Part shown: piece by piece, positions 1 to 10,746 of the stretch
How positions within the stretch are numbered: the first letter of the stretch is position 1
Layout of the letters: every line of letters starts with the position of its first letter
Assembly: GCA_022432975.1 (NCBI GenBank)
Contig: CM039512.1
Coordinates: forward strand, 34,593,730 to 34,657,729
DNA: 64,000 nucleotides
Direction: 5' to 3'
Origin: Begonia masoniana
Lineage: Eukaryota > Streptophyta > Magnoliopsida > Cucurbitales > Begoniaceae
Position numbers and translations under genes: made by a program
Notes under the pieces: generated by a model
The model's database searches: none
Told to the model about the DNA's origin: nothing
The model's input: only the letters and a program-made list of their open reading frames with translations

Positions 1-848
1 ATCTGCTTCCCCTTACCCCGATCATTACCTCCCTCGAGAGGTCTCTTCACACCCCGCTGCTGTGGCTGGGGCGGTGCTCTGGGCTGCAAACCTCGGCCCT
101 GCGTCTGAGGTCGAATCTCGCGAAAGAAGCCCTTAGCTGGCTCCCTCGGTCTAATGCAAGTGGCTCTGGCAGCCTCAATATCCAGAGCTCTGGCTGTAAT
201 ATCAGAATATGGCGCATCAATAATACCTGAGACTACCACGTGCATTCGAATCTCCGGATTAAGTCCCTCCATAAAGTGGTGCACCTTCTCCTCATTATCG
301 CTGACAAGGCGAGGTGCGAATCGTGATAAAGCCTCAAATCTCCGAATATAATCTGCAACTGAACCAGTCTGCTTCAGCTGCATAAACTCGTTCCTCTTGG
401 CCACTCTCACCATGCGGCTGAAATACTTATCGTAGAATAAAAACTTGAACCGATCCCAAGTCATAACTGACACGTCCGTCGTGGCCTTGATCGAATCCCA
501 CCAGAAGCGAGCGTCCAAAGCTAAGTGAAATGTAGCATAAGCGACCCTGCTCCCGTTGGCAACCTCTTCGTAAGCCAACATGTCCTCCATAACCCTGATC
601 CATTCCTCGGCACGTGTCGGATCCGATGACTGGCCGTCGAATACTGGAGGCCGCAGACCTTGGAACCTCTGCATACCCTGATTACTGGGGACTACCAGTT
701 CCTGAGCCCTCTGATTCTCTCGCTGGTTATCTCGATTCACTAAATCCGTGATCTGTTGCGCTTGCCGGTCCATATGCTGAGACTGGCGATCTAACAACTC
801 CGTAAGACGATCCATCGCGTCATCTCTCGGATCCCTTCCTCGAGTCAT
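1..848 (-). CDS. Ty3/gypsy gag polyprotein, N-terminal part, cut by window edge
   Basis: A minus-strand frame opens at the ATG at 848-846 (start MTRGRDPRDDAMDRL) and stays open to base 1, about 282 codons. It would be the capsid part of a retrotransposon polyprotein that assembles virus-like particles in the cytoplasm. Seen: the Retrotrans_gag core with GLRPPVFDGQSSDP (about residue 65), a FWWDSIKATTDV stretch, LKQTGSVADYIRRFEALSRF and a following HHFMEGLNPEIR stretch. The same landmarks occur in the gag of the complete element at 53344-57825 (RPPTFDGQSSDP, LKQTGSVAEY), so the two are related but clearly diverged. The basic, proline/glutamine-rich tail runs off the window, so zinc knuckles and pol cannot be seen. 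No stop or frameshift is visible. The leader (849-1012) ends against LTR C1, which lies in the opposite orientation, so C1 is not this element's own LTR. Confidence 0.85.
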   Translation of the reverse strand, partial: MTRGRDPRDDAMDRLTELLDRQSQHMDRQAQQITDLVNRDNQRENQRAQELVVPSNQGMQRFQGLRPPVFDGQSSDPTRAEEWIRVMEDMLAYEEVANGSRVAYATFHLALDARFWWDSIKATTDVSVMTWDRFKFLFYDKYFSRMVRVAKRNEFMQLKQTGSVADYIRRFEALSRFAPRLVSDNEEKVHHFMEGLNPEIRMHVVVSGIIDAPYSDITARALDIEAARATCIRPREPAKGFFREIRPQTQGRGLQPRAPPQPQQRGVKRPLEGGNDRGKGKQ

Positions 849-1012
849 ATTTATAAAACTCCTATAAAATTTAAAAAAAAAAACAAGAACTCCTAAGAAA
901 CTGAAATCGAACAAAGCAGTAAACAAACTTAAAGTTGATGTAGGATGTCCGCGTAGTGGCTGCGCAGTCGAGCAGTCTACAGAATCAATTTTAAACAAAC
1001 TTACAGTTGATG
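849..1012. other. Leader of the gag element and junction with LTR C1
   Basis: No gene. AT-rich sequence directly upstream of the gag start, with an A-run at about 873-885. A 23-bp motif beginning TAAACAAACTTA occurs at about 923-945 and again at 991-1013 with one mismatch. The second copy ends where similarity to LTR C1 begins. I found no Met-tRNA primer-binding site here, so the gag element appears truncated at this junction. Confidence 0.4.
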
Positions 1013-2144
1013 TATTGAATTGTTGGATTGTTTTGATTCTAAACTAGTTGGATGGACGTATATTTAATGTTTCGATGTTTTGGATGTTCCATTTGAGCCA
1101 TAGAACCTTGCTTAGTCATTTTGGATAATTAGACATAATCGTTAAATTGGATATGTAAGCTTGATTAAGATCATGATTTGAGTTGGTGGTTGTAGATTGG
1201 ACTTATTGGATTGGATTAGTTGATTAAAATCTTGTTATTGTTGAAGTTATGAATACGCTTTGTGGTTTTGAATGTTAAGACTATATATTGATCTTTAAGG
1301 TTATATGTTATAGGTTTCGAATCGAAGGAACTGACAAGTGACCTTAAATTGCCAAGGACTCCAGGTAATATTATATTGCATGTATTTGGCCCTTAAAGCC
1401 TACATCACAAAGATACTAGGTTTTATATGTTTTAAGGGGTACACTGATGGGTAGTTAGGTTATTAGAACATATTTTATGTTAAGAATTGTTGTATTGTTA
1501 TATGTCTTGAGGACTTGTCTATGTTATGCATCGAGGATTGTCTTTTTTATGAAGTCTTTATTATGAAATATGTTATATGAGTCTATGGGCTTTGGAATCG
1601 AAGCGTTTCGATATGTATAGTATTAGTTATGAATTTTCGAAGTTGGCTCTAAATTTACGTTAAAATCCGAGATTTTTTGAATGTATTGAATTATTGGGTT
1701 GTTTTGATTCTAAACTAGTTGGATGGACGTATATTTAATGCTTCGATGTTTTGGATGTTCAATTTGAGTCATAGAACCTTGCTTAGTCATTTTGGGTAAT
1801 TGGACGGAATCGTTAAATTGGATATGTAAGCTTGATTAAGATCATGATTTGAGTTGGTGGTTGTAGATTGGACTTGTTGGATTAGGTTTGTAACACCCCT
1901 AATACCGTACCCGTATTTCCCGTATTATTATTATTATTTTTTTTATATACTTAAATAAACTCTAAGCGGAACCTAAACCGAAATCGAAATCAGGATCGAA
2001 ATCGGAATTGAAATCTAACCTTGAAATCATTTAAAACAAACACTTAATAACTAAATAGCATTTAAACTATTTAATAAAAATAACTTAAAACAAATCAGAA
2101 AAAGGGGAGGGCAAAACGGTCCGCCATGAAAACAAATAAGGCAG

Positions 2145-2340
2145 CGACCAGTCGCTGCTACATGCAGCGACTAAGCGCTGCATCGCTGAGCCGTGGCAGC
2201 GATCGATCTCTGCGCTGCAGCAGAGATCGATCGCTGCATTACATTATGCAACAGCGATCGATCTCTGCTGCACAGCAGAGATCGATCGCTGCATTGCTTT
2301 ATAGCAACAGCGATCGATCTCTGCTCTGCAGCAGCGATCC
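2145..2340. repeat. Hairpin cluster in LTR A1 (GCAGCGATCGATC palindromes)
   Basis: Arms GCAGCGATCGATCTCTGC (2196-2213) and its exact reverse complement (2220-2237) give an 18-bp perfect stem with a 6-base loop. Bases 2252-2291 form a second, almost gapless palindrome of two 19-base arms. A third half-arm follows at about 2309-2326. Homologous but differently arranged repeats occur in A2 (12900-13030) and A3 (45410-45428, 49475-49620). Confidence 0.85.
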
Positions 2341-3423
2341 AGTTCCCTCACACCTGCTTCCAGTTCCTTCAAACCCTTCAACACTCTATGCATCAAACAC
2401 TTCAATTAGCTCTCTGGAATCCGATTTCCAGAGAGCAAAACTTCTATTGTTTTACACCTAAAATCACAATAAACTTATAACTCATCCATCCAATTAAACG
2501 TATTCTAAACTCAATTAGCTTACAGCAGACTTTGCGAAGTCCAACTGCGTGGATAGCTCTAAAAACCGAGCTATCCGTAACAACCTAAACCAATCAAAAC
2601 ATTTTCAAAACATTCGGTAAACAGTTTAAACCAAAGCATTTTACATACAATTACCAAAATGTTATCTAACCTCTATCCAGAACCAAGCACCCTAATATGT
2701 TCTATATAGTTTATCATCAATCCAAAATGTCTCAAAAACCCCCAAAACCTTTACGTACATCCCCCACGGGTCAAAACGCGCCTCGACTGCCCAGCACACT
2801 CCCACGGGCCATCATCCATCAACTGCCTCAGACATCAGAAGGAGAAACGTCGTCCCCATCTGGATCTACGTCACCTACAACGTCACCTACACCATACAGA
2901 CATCTATGAGATAATTAAATCTCAGTAAGCTTCGTAAATGCAGATGCATGCGTGCGTGTGCCATTCAGAAAACATGCTCAGATTCAGATACAGAAACAGA
3001 TACAGATACAGATTCAGATTCATTTCTATTACGTCGCAGACAGATTGTTACCGAGATATCAGCCCTCTAAATGGAAAGGATACATTCTGCGGTCGAACTA
3101 CCACTTTCCACCTAGAGGAGGGGGGTACATGCTCACAAACCCTACAGCCATGCCTGAGCCCCACCTCGCGTAACCAGATACAGATTTACGTAGATTAATT
3201 ACAGAGGTTCATTTCTTTTCTTAAAACACGTGCAGAAATTCATTTTCATGACATTGGAAATACGTGATGCATGAACAGTTAATAAGCAGAAAGTAAACAA
3301 TCAACATACATACCATCAAGACAAATAAACGAAACCTATAAATAACTAACCTAACTACCCAACCAAAACGTATAAGCAAACAAATCTCCAATGATCCTCG
3401 ACGCTACATCGAAGTACGGTGTA

Positions 3424-3435
3424 GACCAATTGGTC
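3424..3435 (-). promoter_or_regulatory. Conserved LTR stem-loop, A1 copy (GACC-AATT-GGTC)
   Basis: The 12-base palindrome sits 20-30 bases downstream (minus strand) of a donor-like GAGGTAAGTTCTCG. At the same place A2 (11765-11776) and A3 (50709-50720) have GGCC paired with GGCC. In A1 the second base of the left arm and its partner have both changed (G-C to A-T), so pairing is kept. Role unknown. Confidence 0.5.
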
Positions 3436-6429
3436 AAAGTAAATCACGAGAACTTACCTCGAGCGCGCTGAATCTCGAGCTTTGTCCACGAGAGTCGTGG
3501 GTCTGAAGAAAACACGATATTCGCAGTTAAAACCAATTCAAACTATTAACGTCCAAATTTCAAACCTTGACTAAGGAACTTTTCCTAAATTCCTCACTTA
3601 GCTAATCAAAGCATTTAGAACGCCAATTAATGCTCGATAATTCGAAATCTCAATTAACGTACTTTTCCAAAAATTCCTAATTTTTAACCTTTTTACGATT
3701 TGATTTAACTTCGTCCAATAACGTCAAATACGTCCAATATATACTTAATCATGGCTAACCTATTAATTACGAACCCTAAATCTCATTTTTAACAAAAATC
3801 GATCGAAACCCTAATTACCTAAAACGCCGTAAACGTCGAAATAAAAGCTCTAAGAACGTAGATGCATACCTAGGATAGCGAGAGGAGGAGAAACCGTGAA
3901 GGTTCGAAGTCGATCGGAGGTCGGAACGATGAGAAATCGTCGCGGCCGAGAGAGAAGTCGCGAGGGAGAAAGAGAGAATTTTACTCTCTGGAAATCGTAA
4001 GATGCAGAGAAGAAAAGAGAAGTGAGGGAGAAGAGAGGTGATTTGTTATTTTATAAAATTTGGTTTGCAAATTACCATTTTGCCCTTAGCTCTTGTTTCG
4101 TTCTTCGTTTCGTTCTTCGTTTCGTTATTCGTTTCGTTAATCGGCTAACGATTCGGATTCTCGAAAACTCCATATTTTGCCAATAATTTCCATTCATTAC
4201 CAGGGCTCTATTAAAACTGTCCGTTCGTAATTTGGACCTCGTTTACTATTTTTACGAAAACGTCCTTTACATTACGAGAAATGTATTTACTCGGAATATA
4301 GCGTCTAAACTCCGAAAATTCTCATAATTTCCTTAAAATTCCTATTAATCGTTAAAGTCGTAATGACGCTTTCCGTTTGAAAAACTGACTTGATTCGACA
4401 TATTTACCAAGAATGCCACATATATATAAAAAATACGAATATAATATATTAAAACCAAAAATCCGTACAAGCCGGATATTACAAGGTTAGTTGATTAAAA
4501 TCTTGTTATTGTTGAAGTTATGAATACGTTTTGTGGTTTTGAATGTTAAGACTATATATTGATCTTTAAGGTTATATGTTATAGGTTTCGAATCGAAGGA
4601 ACTGACAAGTGACCTTAAATTGCCAAGGACTCTAGGTAATATTACATTGCATGTGTTTGGCCCTTAAGGCCTACATCACAAAGGTACTAGGTTTTATATG
4701 CTTTGAGGGGTACACTGATAGGTAGTTAGGTTACTAGAACATATTTTATGTTAAGAATTGTTGTATTGTTAAATGTCTTGAGGACTTGTCTATGTTATCC
4801 ATCGAGGATTGTCTTTATTATGAAGTCTTTATTATGAAATATGTTATATGCACAATCGTATATTCATGCATCACAATTTCAAGAAAATCATGAAAAATGT
4901 TTTGATGCACATGTTTTATATAAGAAAGATAAGATAAGAACATGTCATGTTATGTAATGTACCGGTTAAGTTGTGGGACGGGGAATGACATATGTTCTTG
5001 TCCTTCTCTGGAACTAAAATCGTCCTCGCCTAAGAACATACTGGTATTTGTCCTTCTCTGGGACCCAGCAAAATCGTCCACGCCCAGGACATATGTTATG
5101 TTACTGAGCCTACTCCCCTAACTTGCCTCTTTAACCATCATGTCACTCAAACAGTAATGTAATGTAATGTATGTACATGTTTTGAAAATGATCATTCATA
5201 GCACGAGCATTTTAGCATTGATATACTCTTACTGAGTATTAGGCACATTAGTTATACTTTGTGATATAGGTACTAATCGTACAGATGAGGATTTCAAGCC
5301 TCAAGTTGATAAATAGGTACAGTTGGAGGAACGAGCTCATGGGGGTTGGTTGTGACAAGTTAGGTGACATTTTGACCCGTAGTTGATGTTTTTAATGTTT
5401 AAAGTACTTTGTTATAGTCTTTTGAATAGAGTTTATAGATAGCTTTTGAGATTTGAAAAATACTGAAATTGTTTAGGAGTCTTTTTCGTCTGTATTGATA
5501 TGTTCAGTTTTAGAGTCATCCATGCAGTTTGTTTCTGTAATTTTCGCTACGTACTTCGGGTTTTTAATTCGATTGAAAGGTTTTCATGTTGATGATAGTT
5601 AGGTAATGAATATGATGATTTAGGTGCTTGAAAGTGATGGAATAATGTTATGATTTAGAGTGGTTCAAGATGGTTAGAAGTGGGTTGAGGAAAGTATGAA
5701 ATGTATTAGGTGTGAGAATGAAGAAAAGGTGAAAGAAAAGATAGGGAAAGGAGAAGCAAGCTGGTGCGGCGTGCGGGGCAGCACTGTGCGCGCAGGGCAG
5801 AGGCGTGTGTGCACTGCTAGAGCGTGCAACACCAAGCAGATCGATCGACCCCTCAGGTGGGATCAATCGGCGCGTGTTGAGAAATGGTGAGGTAGTGGCA
5901 GAGAGTTTGTCAACCGATCAGCACTCGTAGGCAACCGATCGGCGGATGGTTTATGCTATTAGTGATCGGCACCCAAGAGGGCACCGATCAATCACGCATA
6001 AGGCGCGATCAATCAGCCCCTGTGCGCACAATCAAGAGGACGATGCACATACTCAGGTGAGCGACGTGCACGCCGACGGGGCGACGCGCTCGCCGTGACA
6101 AGGTGCAGCGATGCGTGCGAAATAAGCGCACAGTGCGTGCAGGGTAAGCACGCGGGGTTTGCGAGCGGTGCGTGTGCGTGGTGAGCACGGCGTGTGCCAC
6201 ATGTTATGCAGATGCTATTTTATTTATGTTTTCGATTTTCAATGGTACTTCTTTCCAACTTTAAACAAGTCTGTTTAAGCACATTTCAACCACGTTTCCA
6301 ATTATGTGAAACAGGTTCGAAAGTCCAAAATCTGTTTTAAGGTTTTAAGGAAAAATCAAAAAATTTTACGTCCAAAAATGTGTCTAAGTTCATGTAAGAT
6401 GTGTCAAATATCGTGGCGGCCGACGGGGT

Positions 6430-7069
6430 TGTTACATATTCCGTTTAAAACATTAAAATCTCACAGCGGAAGACTTGTTTGTAAATAACCCGTTGTTTAA
6501 AACCAAACTTGAATCTACCCTTCAAACTTTACAAAACTCATTCAAAATATTTCAAATTCATCAACCTAAAACGTTTTTCTACTAACCGAATTTAAACTCA
6601 GAAACACCTCTCTTTCCTCAAAAATCGAGCAGCATAACGCTTAAATTCTTTGAACCCAAAACCAACAAACCATCCAAATTTTCTCAAAAACCAACCTAAC
6701 AAACTACATTTCCAAATCAAAATTAACATCCCAATTCAGTTCATCCATCTGTATTAAAATATTTCTATCCATAACTCAAAACAGTTTTTCCCAAAACGTT
6801 TAAACCTATATGTTTACATACATAAGTCTTACATCAAAACGTACTTACGCCACGGTCAAAATTGCCCTAAAAAATACTCGATCACACCATGGACATACCC
6901 CTCCAACTGCACCCACTAATCCTGCACATGCTCGAGAATCTCACCAGCTAGCTCTTCATCACCTACATTACAGAACTCAACTATATAAGTCTAATGCTTA
7001 GCAAATAATGTATAAATGAAATGAAAATACTTAAAATAACTCCTAACATATGCAGTTTCTACTCTTTCA

Positions 7070-7100
<31 letters not shown>

Positions 7101-8784
7101 CTCATTTTTGTTTACATAACATCTGATTCTCATAGTAGATGGTAAGCGAATCAGTTTTCTCAAATCATCAATTCTCATACACATTTGAGAGGCAAATTAC
7201 TTCCCTCAAAGATTCATGCTCGTTTGTTTCGTTTTCATTTACATGATCTGATCCCCATACTAGATGGGAAGCGGATCAGTTTTCCCAAATTATCAATTAT
7301 CATACTCATTTGAGGGGCGAATTACTTCCCTCAAATATTCATGATCATTTCGTTTTCGTTTCGTATCGTACCATGTCATTTCATAAAACATATGTAAATT
7401 CATTTTCGTATCTTTTCAAAACATGATACCTGACATAATAAATATACAATAGACATGCACATAAACCTAGCGATATGTGACGTAGGCCCGAAGGCAACGC
7501 ACATGCATACACTACTTATCTGGCATCCTTAACATTCTTATCTCAACTTGTACTGAACCGTATTCTTATCCGTAGAACTTGGAAACCTAAACATCATAAC
7601 ATTACCATTAACATCTTTCATAAGAACATAACCAACAATATAATCTCAAAGCATAATGTCCAATCCATTCAACATCAATGTTATCCAAGACATGCAATGT
7701 ACCATAATATTAGTTCATTCAACAATTTATAACCAACTCAAAGCTCAATTCCATCATCAGAAATCCAACAAAATCATACACTTAATCAAGTTTCCACTTA
7801 AAACCCGAAATGGATCACAATTTCAACCAAACTTCAAACATTCATAACAATTGCAATACTCAACCAATTTCAAGGATTCAAATTGCTAGGAACTCCTTAA
7901 AGAGTCCTCTTTCATATAGCATAAACCATTTATCAAAACTCAATCACAATAAATGGCCAAATTTCAAAATCGTAGCTGCCCTGTATTTTAGCCCTAACAT
8001 TCAAACTTCCACTATTTATCTTCTTCTTTCCATAAAAACTATCAACATGCATATCTCTCATGCTTAAACATCGATCCAAAAAAGAAAATCAGCAACCATT
8101 CAAAAATTTCGTGCTTAAACTCCAAATCCAAAAAACCCCTAAATTATCCAATCAACTAACACTTTGAAACCATAAAGTTAGAAACTCATTTAAAGGAAGC
8201 CTAAGTCTTACCTTTAGAGCTCAAAATCCAGCGAGAGAGAGGAGGAGGAAGATTTTTCCTACGAGGTTTCCTCAAGAAAACCGAACGAGAGAGGAGAGTT
8301 CGGTGGGGGGAAAGAAAACCGAAGAGAGATGAGGGAGAGGGGTTGGATTGCTTCGGCGTGGAGAAGACATGAGAGGGAGAGAAGGGTTTCTCCTTCTCGT
8401 GGTTCGCTTCGGCAGTAAGAAAAGAGAGAGAGAGAAGGGAGAGCTCTCTTTCTTTTCTCTCTCACAGGTGGGCTACAGTAGAAGGAGGGAGAGCTTCATT
8501 CTTCAAATGTGGGTGGCTTCTTGAGGAAGCCACTAAAAGGTGAGGTGTCGGATTGTGTTTGGTTCAAACCTAACCACCACTTTTCCATTCCTAAATCGCC
8601 CTCTCATTCCTCAAACTAAGATACTTACTCCATTTTAGATTGCCTTTAAATCTAATTATTTGAGCTAGCTCAAAATTGACTTACAATTTCCCGGAATATA
8701 TTTTCCTCATTGGCATCGAGAAATTTAAGACGTAATTATTGCACATTATAAGCAATTCATTCGACAAATTTTTCAGGTGTTACA
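6430..8784 (-). mobile_element. Large LTR C2 (minus orientation)
   Basis: About 2.35 kb of non-coding LTR. The right (5') end reads CAGGTGTTACA at 8774-8784. The left end is at TGTTACATATTCCG (6430). Module order is the mirror image of the plus-strand LTRs: AGCGG box near 6470, acceptor-like region near 6970, two repeat units (7120-7360), stem-loop GCC-CGAA-GGC (7486-7495), then donor-like CTAAAGGTAAG (complement of 8205-8215). No matching target duplication was found (GGGGT against TGATC), so the copy may be truncated on the left, where it meets the end of C1 head-on. A GA-rich purine tract covers about 8220-8480. Confidence 0.65.
7120..7360 (-). repeat. Two ~115-bp tandem units in LTR C2
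   Basis: Two diverged tandem units, each with a GATC(T)GATTCTCAT/GATCTGATCCCCAT start, AAGCGRATCAGTTTTC, CTCATTTGAGRGGCRAATTA and CTTCCCTCAAA. The layout matches the 109-bp minisatellite of LTR B1 (46232-48770) and the two units in LTR B2 (about 51692-51911), so this module is older than the split between families. Confidence 0.7.
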
Positions 8785-8833
8785 TGATCTCCCTTGCTCT
8801 TGGCCGATTTGCATCCTCCATTATTTTTTTTCT

Positions 8834-9775
8834 CTACTCCTTTTGGGGGCCAATTCTTGGTAAAAGGTTTCTTGTCCCCCTCTTTAGTTTGAAAGAACTT
8901 TCAGTTTTTGGAAGAAACCGATTGCTAATTCTCTTGTCTTTCCTCTTGACTTGCCTTTCAAATTTCAAAGCGAGTTGTACAACTACATCCATGGTATCCA
9001 CAGTTTGTAGCTCCACAATGTCATTAATCTCTCTATGCAAACTCCTTATGAATCTTGCAATTGCTTGCTCTTCGGGTTCCTCAATTTCACTCCTAATCTT
9101 GAGTGTCTCAAATTCGATTAAGTATTCTTCAACCGATTGTGAACCTTGTTTCAAACTTTGCAATTGTAGGAACAATTCTTGTTTGTAGTGGCTTGGCTCG
9201 AATCTCTTCCTCATCAAAGATTTCATAACCCTCCAAGTCACAATTGGATCATCTTCTTCACGTCTTCTTTGGGCTCTCAAGTTGTCCCACCATAAACTAC
9301 CATATCCCGTCAACTCTAGAGATACTAGTTGTAGCTTTACTTTCTCATAATAATTGTAGTATTCAAACACCTTTTCTACTTTGTCCACACAATCCAAGAA
9401 CACATCTCTATTGCATAAACCATTAAAGGGAGGAATGGAAATTTTTACATTACTTAAATCCTTGTTAGCTCAACATCTAGCATGTTGATTATCATCATCC
9501 TCATCCTCAACCTCTGATTCCTTTACAACAACTTCACCAAAATTGTTTCTCCTCCTTGGACCATCGGGTCTCCTTCTAGGTAAAGGGCTTTGTGGACCCT
9601 TCACACGTTCATTCCTCATTTCAATTATCCATTGGCTTATATTATCAAGCTTATGATTTAGCTCATCAATATGTCTTTGGTAGCTAGTTTCACCAACACT
9701 CGGGTTAGGAGTCACGGGTGGTTGGTTACTAGTGTCTCAATTTTTGTTAAGGGTAGCATCACTTCTTGTCATCAT
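8834..9775 (-). pseudogene. Degenerate Ty3/gypsy gag (element J)
   Basis: One minus-strand frame runs from the ATG at 9775-9773 to a stop at 8834, 314 codons, broken by two in-frame TGA codons at 9739-9737 and 9472-9470. Recognisable gag features: acidic linker KESEVEDEDDDNQ, IPPFNGL then DCVDKVEKVFEYYNY, ELTGYGSLWWDNL and RFEPSHYKQELFLQLQSLKQG, then an E-rich capsid C-terminal part. It ends after a basic segment without zinc knuckle, protease or pol, because LTR C2 abuts at 8784. The capsid precursor would have packaged element RNA; with two stops and no pol this copy is inactive. The primer-binding site lies 56 bases upstream, as expected. Its type of gag differs from the Tekay-like gag at 1-848. 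Confidence 0.8.
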
Positions 9776-9830
9776 TTAATCCCAACAAAACCACTTAAAA
9801 ACACAGCAAAATAATCAAGGACACAGTAAA

Positions 9831-9842
9831 GCTCTGATGCCA
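9831..9842 (-). promoter_or_regulatory. Primer-binding site of element J (initiator tRNA-Met)
   Basis: The minus strand reads TGGCATCAGAGC, one base different from TGGTATCAGAGC, the complement of the 3' end of plant initiator tRNA-Met. It lies directly beside the start of the LTR and upstream of the gag pseudogene. Confidence 0.7.
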
Positions 9843-9844
9843 AA

Positions 9845-10746
9845 TGACTCTCTTCAATCTATGGCAACTTGTGTGGCAACACAAGCACTAGTTCCCCTTG
9901 GATTTCCAATTGACAATCACTGAGATTTCTCAGATTCTAACAGACAGTAAATAATGCAAAACATACCCAAATGCTTTGAACTTTTAATAGGAGCTTACCT
10001 AGCACGTGTGTGAAACACCTTTAAAATTTCAAAGGAAGATTCACCGTGGTTGGGAAGTGTTATGCACAGAATAATCAGGCTCGCTCAAACTGTCCTGAAA
10101 AATGCTTAGTTGAGAGAGGATGAACTTCTGGGCAGCACAACTTTTGTTGTATGACTCCAAATGACTTGAACATTTAACATGATCTTACTTGAGGTGTGGA
10201 TGAAAGACCCTAAAAATTTCAAGGCTGATTCGTTGTGGACGTAAAGTTATGCAGATGGGAAGGCTTGCTGGTTCGGAAGGTGATAATTTCTGCACCTCTC
10301 GAGTTTATTGTCCTTCTAAGAAAGAACACTCCAGCTTGCAATGGATGAGAGTTTCTACTCTTGTGCTATGGTTTCTACCCTCCAAGAAGGCAGAGAAAAT
10401 AGCATTAATAAGAGCTCCCAAGTATACTCACAAATTTGGAAAACAATGTTTAACAAGGTGCTCGGATGTGACTCACCGATGGCGATAGGTTTTTGAGACT
10501 CAAAGAGGGTTGGTTTTTTGAAGAAAATCTTCAGCTTTTCATTCAAACAAAGATGGCTGCTACAGTAGCTAAAGAGGGTTAAATACCTCCTCCAATTACA
10601 ATTACGGTTCAGCTCACAAAAAGGATGAATAAAGGTCTAGAAGGCGCGCTCTCATTCGGCCACCTCATCGGCTGAGTACACTCCTCCTTCCATCTTCTCT
10701 CTCTCACGATCACATGTACTTTCTCCTCTTCAAATGCAGCTCATTC
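9845..10746 (-). mobile_element. 5' LTR portion of element J, interrupted by A2
   Basis: Sequence from TGACTCTCTTC (9845) outward lies beside the primer-binding site and so is the end of the 5' LTR. It holds two related sub-blocks: CTTGAACATTT..AC..GTG..GTGTG and TTCAAGG at about 9970-10040 resemble 10160-10250. It stops at 10746, where A2 was inserted, and should resume at 14321. I could not find its outer end. Confidence 0.5.

Larger units (their letters stand above)
1884..4488 (-). mobile_element. Solo LTR A1 with 5-bp target site duplication
   Basis: LTR 1889-4483 (2595 bp) starts TGTAACACCCC and ends GGATATTACA, so it has TG...CA termini on either strand. It is flanked by AGGTT at 1884-1888 and 4484-4488. 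Removing LTR plus one AGGTT restores continuity of C1 (compare 1205-1225), which proves a retroviral-type insertion into C1. No internal region remains, so it is a solo LTR left by recombination. It is the reverse complement of the family-A copy at 10747-14315. It contains a hairpin cluster (2145-2340), an imperfect six-base CAGATA/CAGATT microsatellite (about 2982-3022) and, on the minus strand, donor-like CTAG|GTATG near 3870. Confidence 0.9.
1013..6437 (+). mobile_element. Large Ty3/gypsy-type LTR C1 (plus), interrupted by solo LTR A1
   Basis: Non-coding LTR of about 2.8 kb once A1 (1889-4483) is removed. Orientation follows from modules shared with the other large LTRs: donor-like CTCCAGGTAA before GGCC-loop-GCC at 1388-1400 and 4659-4671, CATGCATCA at about 4866, an acceptor-like site (GATATAGGTAC) near 5265, a GATCG hairpin region at 5838-6015 and an end of GGGGTTGTTACA near 6425-6437. 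Internally about 570 bp is duplicated: 1013-1215 matches 1685-1888, and 1215-1580 matches 4489-4858. The true 5' end is not visible because it abuts a foreign gag leader at 1013. ORFs inside are short and unrelated to known proteins. Confidence 0.65.

Noticed and set aside
2126..2480. Two overlapping ORFs (111 and 95 codons)
   Set aside because: Ser/Arg-rich readings of the palindromic cluster in LTR A1; no motif and in a non-coding LTR.
8259..8465. 68-codon minus-strand ORF near the C2 leader
   Set aside because: Falls in a GA/CT-rich leader tract of an LTR; low complexity with no motif.
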